From the NCBI GenBank assembly GCA_034401135.1, contig JAWZSP010000003.1:3286001-3350000 (forward strand): 64,000 bases of DNA, given 5' to 3'. Position 1 is the first letter of the stretch. Each line of letters starts with the position of its first letter. The notes below the pieces were generated by a model. It searched no databases. It worked only from the letters and a program-made list of their open reading frames with translations, and was not told the origin of the DNA. Position numbers and translations under genes: made by a program. Origin of the DNA: Volutella citrinella. Taxonomy: Eukaryota; Ascomycota; Sordariomycetes; Hypocreales; Nectriaceae. Positions 37,741-48,276 of the stretch are shown in pieces.

Positions 37741-39590
37741 TGGGCCAATTAAGGTTAACTGGCAAGGTTCGGCAAGAGTCATCATCACAGATGTGCAGCC
37801 CGGATGACACGGTTGCTCGTTTACTATTAAGTCTGTATCTGCCTAGCTGGTGAAGTTTCCTGGATGCACCCTGAGGGGCCAAATACAACCAGAGCTGGAC
37901 TTATCACAAGAAGAGCTAAATGAATAGACTCTCTTCGTTTGCTGACGAACTCACGGGGCGGGCACCCGCCGCTTTTCGAAGGTTGGCTCTACTACTTACT
38001 TCGGTATTACACAATCGAGCTCATGTGTTCGCTGATGGTCTGACTCTGCCACTATTGCTTTAGAATTAGTTGCTGCAATTAGCCGCGAGAATCTTTTAGT
38101 CTACTAGGGCGTCGTTGATTGCCCTGCAAGCTCCTAGCCCTTTAAACCATCATCACATCTCAATGTCGACACAGTAAGTTAAGATCGCAACTCAGCAGGG
38201 TGGGACGTCAAGGTAAGTGGGGAACATCAAGACCCCAGTAGTTGGTTATTACTTTCTCTCAAAGGTACCAGAGGAATTAGAATATCTATGCTGCAGTGCC
38301 CCTCATAGTCGTAGAAACCCTAGGCATGGCGTTCTCCACAGGCTCTCGTTAACGGGGACTTTTCAAGCCAAGATGTTTACATTGCCCTACTCGCAAAATT
38401 CGGCCGCTTCCGCCTCATGCGACATCAAAACATCTTTTTCTGGCCCCTCGAACAGCGTTGTTCCCATGCTCTCGATGACTTCCGCATTGCGAAATCTGAA
38501 TGAAGGTTTTGGGGACAGAGAAGGGCAGCGCTGGGGGCGCGCGGCCTTCCACGTTGCGTCATGCACCTACCTATGGGAGAAGTATCTTCTTGTTAGGAGG
38601 GCACTTTGGTTCGAGGGACCCCTTCGGCTGCGAGCCAAACCAACGTCCAACTCTGATGTGCATCCCATTGCGTCAAAAACCATGATGGCTGACTGGAAAT
38701 TGGGCGTGGAGAAAAGCGAATGGCAAATCTTTGAAGTTTAAAAAAAAAGAAGAAGGGGTTATTATCTATAAATTGGCAAAAAGACTCCCCCGAAGGGGCA
38801 TGCGGTGTTAGCACAAGGGGTTTTCAGCCCTGCTCAGAAAGTCGTAACTTAGCTAAGTCTCATCACTGGGGGCACTTGGTACCTCTTCATTTATTTTGTT
38901 CTATATGTATACCTGCTTCGTTGACGAGGCAGGTGGGGTGGCCAGAGGTGATTCTCGCGATGGCTCCTTCCCTAGTGGGTGTCCCGGGGACCAAGAGGTT
39001 CGGGGCGGGATAAAGCTCACTACCGAGGACATTCCAGAACAATGATGATACGGAGAAGACTCACGGAGACCAACTTGGCCTTGGCCTTGGTCCGCGAAAA
39101 CTCCACAAGTTTCTGAGTTCAATTGTGTGCAGACGAACAAGTCAGGGTGGGAAACATCACCCGTTGCTACAGCTAACTTCTTCTTTTATTTTACTTGCGG
39201 CGGGCCTAAGAATCGTTCTCAGGAATAATTTCCGGGCTAGTGGCAGTCGGAAAATGAACAGGCTATTGTTGAGCTACGGCAATTGAGATGCCGCTGTGCA
39301 ATGGAAGGTGTAGGAGCAGGTTGTTGGTCTCGCCGGTACGCAGGTGCTGAACTCAGTGGCTTGGCCGTGTTGGATGACGGCCTCAGTGGACAATGATTGA
39401 TGTACCACCCAGAAACCCGACCATCAAGCCATGATACTTTCTTCAGTGTACTATATTATATTTCTGTCAGCTTGCCTATGAATTGATTCACTGTCAACCT
39501 AGTTTCTATGTTGAGCAGAAGCGTGGGATGCGGAATAGACTGCCAGACAGCTGGTTTCAAATCAGGTCCCCGGGGGTCCGAATGTCACGT
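37741..39590. other. AT-richer interval without recognisable gene
   Basis: ORFs such as 38217-38741 (+) lack any motif I recognise. A purine run at about 38740-38760 and several AT-rich stretches mark lower GC than the gene-bearing DNA. It may be decayed repetitive DNA. Confidence 0.4.
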
Positions 39591-39599
39591 GGTGGGTGG

Positions 39600-39960
39600 C
39601 TCTGCTGCCTACCACCAATGCCAGGTGCCCGTCTCGTTGCCATAGATTTCCAGAACCTAAACCCAATCCTTGCATCGACCCATTCCCATCACATCTCCAG
39701 CCAGATAGGAGTTGCGATCCTCAGCACCAGAGATGTTATCCAGACGTGCAACTTTGCCTTGTCTCCGAAGATGCAGTCATCGTTGCAATAGATTTCGAGA
39801 ACCCAAATGCACCCCTCGCATCGACCTATTTTCCAATGTGCCTCGATGAGAGGCTTCACAACGGCCGGATATCCGCAACACAGTGGGAGTTGCAATCCTT
39901 GACACTGAAGACGTATCAAGACGTCATCAAGGCGCACAACTTTGCTCTTGGAAACCCCCC
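39600..39960 (+). pseudogene. two tandem Gfd2/YDR514C-like exonuclease fragments
   Basis: The plus strand shows RLVAIDFQNLNPI followed by QIGVAILSTRDV. About 130 bp later come VIVAIDFENPNAP and, in a shifted frame, SVGVAILDTEDV with the trailing block AQLCSW. The pattern (V-x-I-A-I-D-F-E-N ... Q-x-G-V-A-I-L-D-T-x-D) is the start of the DEDDh exonuclease-like domain found in fungal Gfd2/YDR514C relatives, where the first Asp is a metal ligand. Each copy breaks after about 40 residues, so these are pseudogene fragments, not enzymes. The family assignment is from memory of the motif and is moderately secure. Confidence 0.5.
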
Positions 39961-39963
39961 TTA

Positions 39964-40275
39964 TTCTGCGTCTGCTTCAGGAAGATGTTATCAACATGCG
40001 ACACTTTGCTCTCAGAATCTCCGAGAAATTGCCCGCACTTTAATATGATCTCTCTTTTAGCGAAACCATGACGATCGAACCGGAAGGCATCGCGCCAATA
40101 CTGGAATTATCGGTCTTTGTTCTGCATCTGCGTCGGAAAGATGTTATCAAGATGTAACACTTTGCTCTCAGAATCCCTGATAAACGCGCACACTTTAATA
40201 TGACCCCTCTTCAGCAAAACCACGATGATCGAAACGGAATGCATCACACCAATACTGGAATCGTTCGTGTTATTT
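39964..40275 (+). repeat. 156-bp tandem duplication (two diverged units)
   Basis: Units start at 39964 and 40120 with matching landmarks (TTCTGCxTCTGC, GATGTTATCAA, CACTTTGCTCTCAGAATC, CACTTTAATATGA, CCAATACTGGAAT). Differences are mainly C/T and G/A transitions plus a few indels. It continues the preceding exonuclease-like fragments and contains no ORF of note. Confidence 0.75.
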
Positions 40276-40509
40276 AAAAGCAAGACCACTCCCCTGTGCG
40301 CCTCCTTTACGTTGTATTTGCTATCCTCCACCACGCTGGAAAAATGCATATTTCGCCTTGAGGGCCTTAACACTACCTGTTAGGTAGTCGAGATCTTCAA
40401 GTGGCCTCAGAAACCAGACTGGAGCGGTTTGCTCAAACTAGGCTGTTAGCTTCGAACCATGTCAACTTCAATTTCATTTCACCCTTCGCTCTCTGAATCA
40501 CAGCTATGC

Positions 40510-40735
40510 ATAACACAACCGCCCCAAAAGTCCTGCTCATCCGGGCCAGTCAGATCCGGCGTGGCAACTCCCATTTGGCCGGAGACGTTGGGGTAGTAGC
40601 CCGATTCGAGGAGTCCTATCGGGTTGTCGAACTCTATTGCGACGAGAACCGCGTCCTTAGAGGCAAGAGGATCCTCTGGGTAAGTTATCCCAAGGCAGTC
40701 ATATAGAAGTTGCAGGCTCTCTCTCGCAGCCTGTA
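40510..40735 (-). pseudogene. Gfd2-like fragment C
   Basis: The minus strand reads CLGITYPEDPLASKDAV, then LVAIEFDNPIGLLES and GQMGVATPDLTG. This is the same module as the 39.6-kb and 41.1-kb copies (pre-domain motif, IA(I)-D/E-F-D/E-N motif, G-V-A motif) but diverged at the key acidic position (IEF instead of IDF). It is open for about 90 codons, after which no further domain follows. Confidence 0.5.
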
Positions 40736-40796
40736 CAGCTCGCGCTCGCGGAACCAGAAGCTCCAGCCCTCCCCCCAAGCCGAGGCACTCGTTGAC

Positions 40797-41050
40797 TTAT
40801 GTCTCGTTGGCCCAGTTCACCCATTCGCTCTGCCGCAGCCACATGGGCATCGCGTTGCCCCGCTGGGCGATGCTGATGATTAGGCGTGCTGCCGGTCGAC
40901 GGCACGGTTCATGTCCTGGAGTGACGGCAGCGACGACGCGCCCTTCCACACCTATGTGAGGGCCATGGTGCACAGGTCGTACAGCGGGAACGCGCCAGTG
41001 GCGAAGGCGATGCAGCCCATGAAGGCGAGCGAGTCCGACGCCGGGCCTGG
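40797..41050 (-). pseudogene. monooxygenase-like C-terminal relic (tentative)
   Basis: The minus strand encodes DSLAFMGCIAFATGAFPLYD, then an in-frame TAG, then VWKGASSLPSLQDMNRAVDR, another stop, and in a shifted frame IAQRGNAMPMWLRQSEWVNW. The spacing (hydrophobic G-F-x-P segment, G-x-x-x-LPS-x-x-x-M-x-x-x-V stretch) resembles the C-terminal part of fungal flavin-dependent monooxygenases. The first stop fits a CAG-to-TAG change. It abuts the exonuclease-like repeats on the same strand, so two unrelated relics are joined here. The identity is a guess from pattern. Confidence 0.3.
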
Positions 41051-41410
41051 CTCCAACTAATGCGGGGGACTCTTGGAGGATTCCTATTGGGTTCTCGAAA
41101 TCTATTGCGATGAAAACCGCGTCCTTGGAAGTGAGAGGATCTTCTGGGGTCGTTACCCCAAGGCAGCGATACAGAAGTTGAAGGCTCTCTCTTGCAGCCG
41201 CGGCACGCCGAACCTGGCTCCAACTAATGCGGGGAACTCTTGGAGGATTCCTATTGGGTTCTCGAAATCTATTGCGATGAAAACCGCGTCCTTGGAAGTG
41301 AGAGGATCTTCTGGGGTCGTTACCCCAAGGCAGCGATACAGAAGTTGAAGGCTCTCTCTTGCAGCCGCGGCACGCCGAACCTGGCTCTAATGAATGCGGG
41401 GGACTCTTGG
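41051..41410 (-). repeat. 167-bp near-identical tandem repeat carrying Gfd2-like motif
   Basis: Unit 1 is 41051-41217 and unit 2 is 41218-41384, almost identical, with a truncated third start at 41385. On the minus strand each unit encodes CLGVTTPEDPLTSKDAVFIA followed by IDFENPIGI and a Pro-rich tail, that is the lead-in and first catalytic-strand motif of the exonuclease-like domain. On the plus strand the same units are open too. The near-identity contrasts with the decay of the neighbouring copies, so this duplication is recent. Confidence 0.8.
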
Positions 41411-41600
41411 AAGTGGTTTTGGCATGTTGCGCAGGTGATTCAGAGAGAAGAGGGCGAACTTGAATTGCGTGGAGAAAATGGTTGGGAGCGGAGAGCGAGG
41501 GACTTTTGGAAGGTGGTTGTGACATGTTGCACAGGTGGTTCAGAGAGTAGAGGGCGAAATTGAAGTTGTGTTGAGAAAATAGTTGGGAGTGGAGAGCGAG
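41402..41600. repeat. about 100-bp tandem duplication, diverged
   Basis: Units start near 41402 and 41501 and share CATGTTGCxCAGGTGxTTCA, GAGGGCGAA and GAGAAAAT, then GGTTGGGAG-like blocks. They diverge by roughly one base in eight, mostly transitions, plus small indels. It directly follows the 167-bp repeat. Confidence 0.7.
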
Positions 41601-41675
41601 GCGGGCGGTTTAAAATATATATGTACATGTGAGATTCTCCCAGGGCAGGAAGGAGTGCCTCTTGAAGCACCTTTA

Positions 41676-41730
41676 TGGCAACGACAGCCTACAACTTCTC
41701 TATGACTGCCTTGGGCCACGAGCGCATCAC
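41676..41730 (+). pseudogene. inverted Gfd2-like remnant
   Basis: The plus strand here carries the reverse complement of the block at 40689-40731 (CCAAGGCAGTCAT...AGAAGTTG...AGGCT), differing mainly by transitions. It is therefore a short inverted copy of the lead-in of the exonuclease-like module. Confidence 0.5.
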
Positions 41731-41739
41731 CCATATCCT

Positions 41740-42330
41740 GATGTGGAGCCTAAAAAATGTGACGCCACACTTTGGTCTCTGATGTGAACGTCATCTAGGC
41801 ACAGCGGGGGCAGCCCCTGGGACACTGGCCTCGCAATGTAGTTAGGTATGTCTGCGGACTTCACCTAAGCAACTCAAGTTAACCTGTTCGTCCAGTATCA
41901 CTACATGTACAACTGTGCTGATGTGACTTTTATCCTGCATTGTTGTGACATCTGACAAATAAGTCTCCCCGCACGCCCGACCTCACCCCGCTTTCTATAA
42001 TTTATAAATCCCTTGTTTATGTGTGCTAGTACTTTTTTCATCACCATCGCTGAGAATGCGCTGGGAGTTGCCCTGTTTTATAGAATGCTGGTGGCAACAG
42101 TGGTGAATGTATGAACATCAGGGCATAGTTTTAAACCTTTGGCATCCTTGTAACTTGTACGTTGCTTGCTTTGAGGCTCTACGTAGGGGACTGGAGCCCC
42201 TAATATAAGCGAATTTCTCGAGTTTCTACAATATTTGACCCAGCTCTGCCTTAAATAATATATATTTAACAACAAGGGATGGAATATATTGTTACGTTTT
42301 GAAGATCCCTAGCTGCCCCTGCCTAAACTG
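41740..42330. other. AT-rich interval, no gene seen
   Basis: AT-rich sequence with many stops in all frames. Nothing recognisable. Confidence 0.4.
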
Positions 42331-42331
42331 A

Positions 42332-42457
42332 CTGACCTGAATTAGCCCGAGCCTGATATGAACATAACTAGTACTAACCTGAATCAGCCCGAGCCTGATA
42401 TGAACATAACTAGTACTAACCTGAATCAGCCTGAGCCTGATATGAACATAACTAGTA
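42332..42457. repeat. 42-bp minisatellite, three units
   Basis: Units start at 42332, 42374 and 42416. Each contains CTGAATCAGCCCGAGCCTGA and ends with ATAACTAGTA; differences are C/T or G/A transitions only. ACTAGT in each unit is a 6-bp palindrome. Confidence 0.9.
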
Positions 42458-45400
42458 CTGACCCTACTCTAAACCCATCTGGCCCTAGGTGGCTCAGCAG
42501 GTGTACGATGAATACCTCAGGCTGATGACGGGCGGGCGGCTGCTTCTGACATTTGCGTTGGCTCTTGGGGCTCTGGATGGGCTCTGGAACACAGGGCGCC
42601 TGACGCTCCCGATCTGTTCCGTGTGTCAGCTGCTACAGTGAACCGGAATCAAGGCCGTCGTCTCGTCTAACGCGGGCTCGGCGTCCATCAGTCGCCCGTC
42701 ATGACCAACCTCGCTCCCATGCCCATGGGCATTAGCAAGCCTGTTTCAGCAAGAGGAGGGAAGCCAACCAGGCTGCGCCGCCGGCTCGGCTGCCTGTCGC
42801 CCCAACTCTATCACGGCAATGCGCGTATGTAATCCGGTTCCAGCACAGCCCAAACGGAAAACCCAAACCTGGCCAAAGACCAGGCCAATAGAGGCCGATA
42901 CTTTAGCATCGTGACTCACGCTGGCTGTTGTTGTGAACTATATAGAAGAGTGGAACTATATAGTTACAGACAAAGCCCGGCGCATCGAGCTAATAAAACA
43001 GGGAAGATATAAGACGCACTGGCGCAGAGTGCAGAACGATATGGACCCGAGGGACAGGGAGAGAGACATATAGCTGTCGCCGGCCGTGACTCATACGGTT
43101 ACTCACGACGCCACGGGAATTCTCAAGAGAAATTCGCTGGCCCAAGATCAGTCCGCCGATTGGTTCTGCTTTCCAACCTCAGGCAAATGCTCGACTGTGG
43201 TGAAATTGAGCCCAGGCCGAACGAGAAGCTTCCTCTTCACTCAATTCAGAAGTCACCGGCCGCTTTCCTGACGAATTACGTATATGTCCGCGACGTGCAG
43301 GCGAAGACAATAGCGCTGTAGTTATCCTGTGTCTGTTCTGTGGTGATGCGACTGCATCTAGGCCGCCACCGGTGGCTCGACCTTAAGCGGTTGCAAGGAA
43401 AGCTCAAGTGCTCAATTCGAGCGGACAACTGCCTGAGGATGATCCCGATGTCGCGTGGTATGAAGTGGCCAGTGCCCTTCAGCTTGAGATCAATTGTTGG
43501 CATTGTGCCTTCACACACAGACGAACGAAGCTGAGTATCGCAAGTAGCTAGGTAATATGGATATATCGTCTACGATAGCGTAATCTGTTTGAGCAGCCTA
43601 CAGTCCCCCAGAATCCGCTCTTATGCTCCGGGAGGAACCAAAGCGAGTGAGCGAAGGTCAATTTTGCATTCTCATTTTGGACTGCAAATGATCACTGCAA
43701 ATGATCACCGGAAAATACTAGGCTAGAGAAAAGAGTAGAGTGCGCAGTCGCCTTACATGAATCAGTTTCATTTTATCTACGTTGCTCTACGTGTATGGAT
43801 TGTAACTCAAGGTTGGTCCAAACGTTGACTTGCATGACAATCCACTTGGTGCATCGAGATACAGCATAGGGTGGGCCAATTTGGCGGAGGCAAACCAAGC
43901 GGACCCCCACGCCCACCCCATGTCTCAGTCTCCACACCACCACAACATCCATATGGGTCCAGAGAGGATCTGACTTACATGGCATCTGAGAAGGGAACGG
44001 TGATAAAGATCACGGCTTCATTCTCGTTCCCAATATCCAACGACAATGCGAAGAATATCCTCCGATATTGAGACTCGCTTCTCCCTCACAGCGTATGCCT
44101 TCGTTATTCTTTTGCTTGCTAGCCACGGCAGACGGAAGCGAAAAAAAATGTGGACCAGATTTCTCGATCCTGCACCTTGAAATCTAAAGCCTGGTCGAAC
44201 TTACGCATCTTGGGGCACATACAGCGACGATGGAACTCGGAATTCCCATCCACGCCATGTTGTCTCGATGTTAGGAGGCTTGGGGTACGTCTTACTACCT
44301 GGGGGGTACTTCGGGGACTTCTCCGTCCGGCTCACGGCTTGAACGACGTCAAGGTTGGACAGAGCATCGCATGTGGAGATGTAATAATTTATTTACTGAA
44401 TTGCTTTGCAGTTGAGAAACTTTCTTCTGAGAGTTTTTCTAAGGATATATAGATACCGTTCTTTTCCCATGGCCCGGTGACACCAAGCCAAACATCCTCA
44501 GCTCTGAAAAGCATTGTCTTGCGGCAACATCTCTGGGGGCGTCCCCCTTCTAACCACCAAACTGTCCAGAACGCTCAGGTAAAAAAGTCTTGCAGGATTA
44601 ATAAAACGCAGATCCCCTTGTCCGTTTATATTGACAAAAGAAATGAGGGGCAAAAAGGGAGGGCCGTCGCCGAGCACCTCGTCTGGGCCACCAAGCCAGA
44701 CTGCCTCAGAAATGAAAAGCAATGATCGTCATTGGGGGTGTGCCCCCTCTGTACCTGTGGTGTCATCATTGGCTAAGTTGCTGAGAACACGATTGTTTTT
44801 GTTTAAATACCCTTGGTTGCAAGTTGGAATGGGCAGGTGGGTGGTGATGCTTTCCTTTTCCTCCTCGTACGTCATGGCGATGGGTTGGGCAGCTGCCAGA
44901 GAAGTCACGGAAGATGTGGGGCTTTCCCGACCAACCACTAACTGTGAACAGGCCCAGTGGGTTGAAAATTTGGGCACGCCATATTGTTGAGCTCTGGGGG
45001 ATTAGGGTATCATGGGGGAAAACTTGATCCTTGTTGACACTGGTACAGTGATGAAACAGACGCTCTTCCACAATACCACACATGACTAGCGTGCGAGTCG
45101 TGATTAGGAAGATGCTGGTAACTCTGAGTACCAAGTTCGCAAGCAGGGGATGGCCAAGTGGCTGGAAGAACGCGTGACACTCGGTTCTGTATACACATGA
45201 CAGAAAAGGTGCCGAACGAGTCAAAAAACAACGTTGTTCTACTACATCAGGTACATGCAACTACCACAATCTCATTTCTCGATTCATATCCAGACAAAAT
45301 CAAGCAGCTATGTACAAGGCATTGCGCTTCCTACTGTTTGGCGAGGCAACATTCCAAGGGCGCATCAATCGAGCCCATATCAGGTCTCCCCAGCAAGAAT

Positions 45401-45630
45401 GAATGCTAATAACTGGTCTAAAATTGATCTCCATGAGCCTGCATGCCCTCCAATTCGGGCTGATAGCCCACATCTACGATGGTGCTTATTTACCACGTCT
45501 CTTTCTCCTATTATATTATAGTATAATAGCTGTACTAATCTAGTTCTTATTGGATATAGAATTTGTCAGACTGGCTATAGGGGGTAGCCTAATGCGGTCA
45601 GTTATTAGGCAAAACGAAAAGCCTAAGAGG
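42458..45630. other. gene-poor interval
   Basis: No intact gene. Around 42490-42620 one frame is open and hydrophobic (VYDEYLRLMTGGRLLLTFAL) but short and unassigned. The rest is mixed AT-rich sequence. A direct repeat of GAACTATATAG occurs at about 42937-42965. Confidence 0.4.
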
Positions 45631-45870
45631 CCAGGTTGGCTGGGGATAGAAACATCTCCTCAGTTTGGCAGGGGACGGAAACATCTAACATGGCCAGTTT
45701 GGCAGAAGCAGAAACATCTCGTCGGAAGGCCAGTTTGGCAGGGGACAGAAACATCTCCCCCGGAGGTCAGTTTGAGATAGGCCAATAGGAAGATCAGTTT
45801 GGTGAGGAGCGAAAACATCAGTTTGTCTAGACGATCAGTTTAGTGGAGACGGAAACATCTCTGAGGAGAC
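45631..45870. repeat. degenerate minisatellite based on CAGTTTGG...GGAAACATC
   Basis: About eight imperfect copies of a core CAGTTTGGCAGGGGACGGAA followed by ACATCT occur, separated by variable spacers of 5-15 bp. Some copies keep only CAGTTT. It is not coding in any convincing frame and lies at the right end of the repeat compartment. Confidence 0.8.
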
Positions 45871-46881
45871 CAACCGTCCAGCCCACTGTTTTGCTCCCAT
45901 AACGGTGGGGGACGAGTTGCCGTTTTGAACTGGACGTCGGCGTCGCAGACGGTTCATAAATTTGTGCACATTGCCTGTTTCGGCGGAGAACAGGTGCATA
46001 TGCTCGCAGCACTCTGGGTGTTGCCATCAGCAAAGTCAAGCGAAACATGTGTCACGGTTGACGTTGCGCCGCTCTAGCCGCCGAACCGATTGGCCAAACG
46101 GCTGACCTTTGCGTCTTGCCCATTTTAGCCAGGGACACTGAGAAGGTTGTGTGCACTTGTGAAAAGGGAAAGTGCTCACGCGTCCGTTTTGAGTGACAGG
46201 AGTGAGTGAGACATCACATCGCCCGTGCCAAGAGACAAGAAGATTCTTCAACACTGCTACATTAAATGTCCATGTTTCAGCGACAGGGCGGAATTCTAAT
46301 TTGTGTACTCATAATCTGCTCTTAGTCGTGCGTTAGCCAACCATTCTAGACTACTTGCTGCGGCCTGCCGTTGTAGTCGCCATGGACTTCAAGGCCTCAT
46401 CCTGGTGGTTCACCAAACATCGTCACAATAATCATCCCTCCCCGACCAACAGCGGGCCCCATCATCGCCCACCCTTTCCATTGGTGCTGCAAGGCAAGCC
46501 ACTTGCACACAGTATCCACTCCGCTATGGACGTCATTTATAGAACTCCCGCGGTGGTCGTTGTCAATATTCATGCAGGTACCCACAATGCATTGTTGGCT
46601 GAAATGTTCTCCCTGTCTCACTAATGAGGGCGGCGTCGAGTCACTTGGCGATAGGTATGCGCAGGTGTCCTTCCCAGGCGCTTAAATCCAGCAAAAATAT
46701 TACACTACATCCAAGGCTTGTAAAACCCACGTCGGCAGCTAGGGAAATGTTTCATTTCCGTTATGTTGTCAAACTTGCGCCCCCCCAGGTTCCCGAACTC
46801 CGCACGTCGGCTGGTACAATCCATGCCGCGAAGGAATGCTCCGGCCACAGCCCGCCGGTCCCCTTATTTACCCATGAATGC
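45871..46881. other. intergenic, no gene seen
   Basis: No recognisable motif. The right part is presumably the 3' untranslated region of the minus-strand Tctex-1 gene. Confidence 0.45.
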
Positions 46882-47564
46882 TTAAATGGCAATCCAGATG
46901 AGCATGATGACAACGTCCAGGCCCTTGCCCTCACCGCCGTCGTACTTGAAGGTCCACATGCCGTCCTTCTTCTCGTCCCAGTAGGCTCCGGTGGCGCTGT
47001 GCATTCCTCGCCTGCCGACGTGGGGCTTCCCGTCGGTGGCCGTGGCCTCGGAGCTGGTCGAGATGTGAGGCTCCTCAGCCTTGGTCTCGGTTCCTCCACG
47101 GGCCTTGTTCAGGGAGGAGGTGGGGACGAGGTGCTGGACGATGGTGCTGTTGCAAGCGAACTTAAACGAAGGGGCCGAGGCGCCCTGGGGTGTCGACTCG
47201 GAAATGACTGCCTTCAGCACGGAGCTCTGTTTTTGGGCCATCAGCACTGGAATCAGGGGCGTAGGTTCTCGTAGACGGCGATACTCACGATGATGCTCGA
47301 GTTCCACTGCTCGGTCTTAGCATGGTCGTAAAACTCGGCGCTTCCGATGGCGCTGTTGCAGGCCTAAGCAAGTGGAATTAGTTGGGCGCGTGCATTTCAT
47401 GGAGCCACCATCTGGCGAGGCGGTAAACAAATCAAGGAGCGCCAGGGTCGCGTACATCGGAGGCAATCTGCTTGAGGCGGGTGAAGGGGATGGGCTACAG
47501 CTGCGTTAGCATCCAGTCGACTGCCTGCGCGTTTTCGGAGGAGTATTCCTACAGGAGTAGCCAT
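46882..47564 (-). CDS. Tctex-1-type dynein light chain
   Basis: Exons (minus) are 47564-47553 (only 12 nt, MATP), 47494-47456, 47363-47289 and 47226-46882. All introns are phase 0 (58, 92 and 62 nt), giving 156 residues. The N-terminal helices read TRLKQIASD then ACNSAIGSAEFYDHAKTEQW, matching the DYNLT pattern; the beta-strand part reads FKFACNSTIVQHL, AYWDEKKDGMWTFKY and LDVVIMLIWIAI at the very C-terminus. Dynein light chains of this family dimerise and bind the intermediate chain of cytoplasmic dynein, supporting minus-end-directed transport. An extra linker of about 40 residues, hydrophilic and Ser/Thr/Glu-rich, lies between the second and third strands (residues about 73-112), where animal members have only a short loop. 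Intron 1 contains a good branch site (TGCTAAC). Confidence 0.85.
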
Positions 47565-48276
47565 GTTGAGGTGTTGTGAAGGTTGAAGGTTTGATGGATA
47601 TCGAGCCAAGTGGGATGGCGTGTTTTAGGAAGAGTCGGTAAACAAGGAGCGTTGATTCGTCACGTCGTTAAGAAAAAAGAGGTCTAGGATCTGTGCATCG
47701 CATAAGCGTCATTAGCACCAACATGCATATCCAAGCCAGCAGGCCTCGGAACAATCGAGGGGTTCTCACGTGTAGCACACGCGTCGGTCAGCGTCAAGTT
47801 GGCGATAGGAATTGACTATCAATGTTTGGTTGTGCTTCCTTGCTTTCCGTATCGGGCACTGCATCGGCGCAGCATTCCGCAGCGCGGGGCAACCGCACGT
47901 GATGCCTAGCCAACCATCTGGTGCACGTGCAGGTGCTCCCTTGAGTGGGGGCAGGCTGGCACCTCCCTTGAGAGAACGGGGCGTACCTGTTGTGGTGACG
48001 GAGTCCTTACCACTTGGGGCGCCGGTGAACGAGCTTTTTTCCCTCTTCGTTTGAACAAACTTCGCTATTCTCCCGCATTGTGAGCTTGCCCAACTGCTTT
48101 AAGGACCTCAATCCTGTGCTTACTTGGTGGATTAGGATTCTTGTGTATCAATCAATCGATCTGACTGGTACCAATTACCCACCCAAGGCTGTGCCAATAC
48201 CTCGACTTGCTGCAGCTCGATTAGTGCAACCACCCGAGCTTCGCCTCACGACCACATCCCCAACTCATTGACCAAG
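47565..48276. other. divergent promoter region (Tctex-1 / Vtc1)
   Basis: 0.7 kb lies between two divergently transcribed genes, so it should hold both promoters. CACGTG, a candidate bHLH (Pho4-type) E-box, is not present as a clear repeated element, though GCACGTG-like variants occur near 47895 and 47930. No other feature is supported. Confidence 0.4.

Noticed and set aside
45631..45870. CRISPR-like repeat-spacer array
   Set aside because: Repeats are degenerate, spacers are short and irregular, and the host is clearly a fungus.
47495..47552. Apparent coding sequence with an in-frame TAG in the Tctex-1 gene (looked like a nonsense mutation)
   Set aside because: The segment starts GTAGGA, contains TGCTAAC and ends CTGTAG. 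Treating it as an intron joins MATP to PIPFTRLKQIASD in phase 0, so no mutation is needed.
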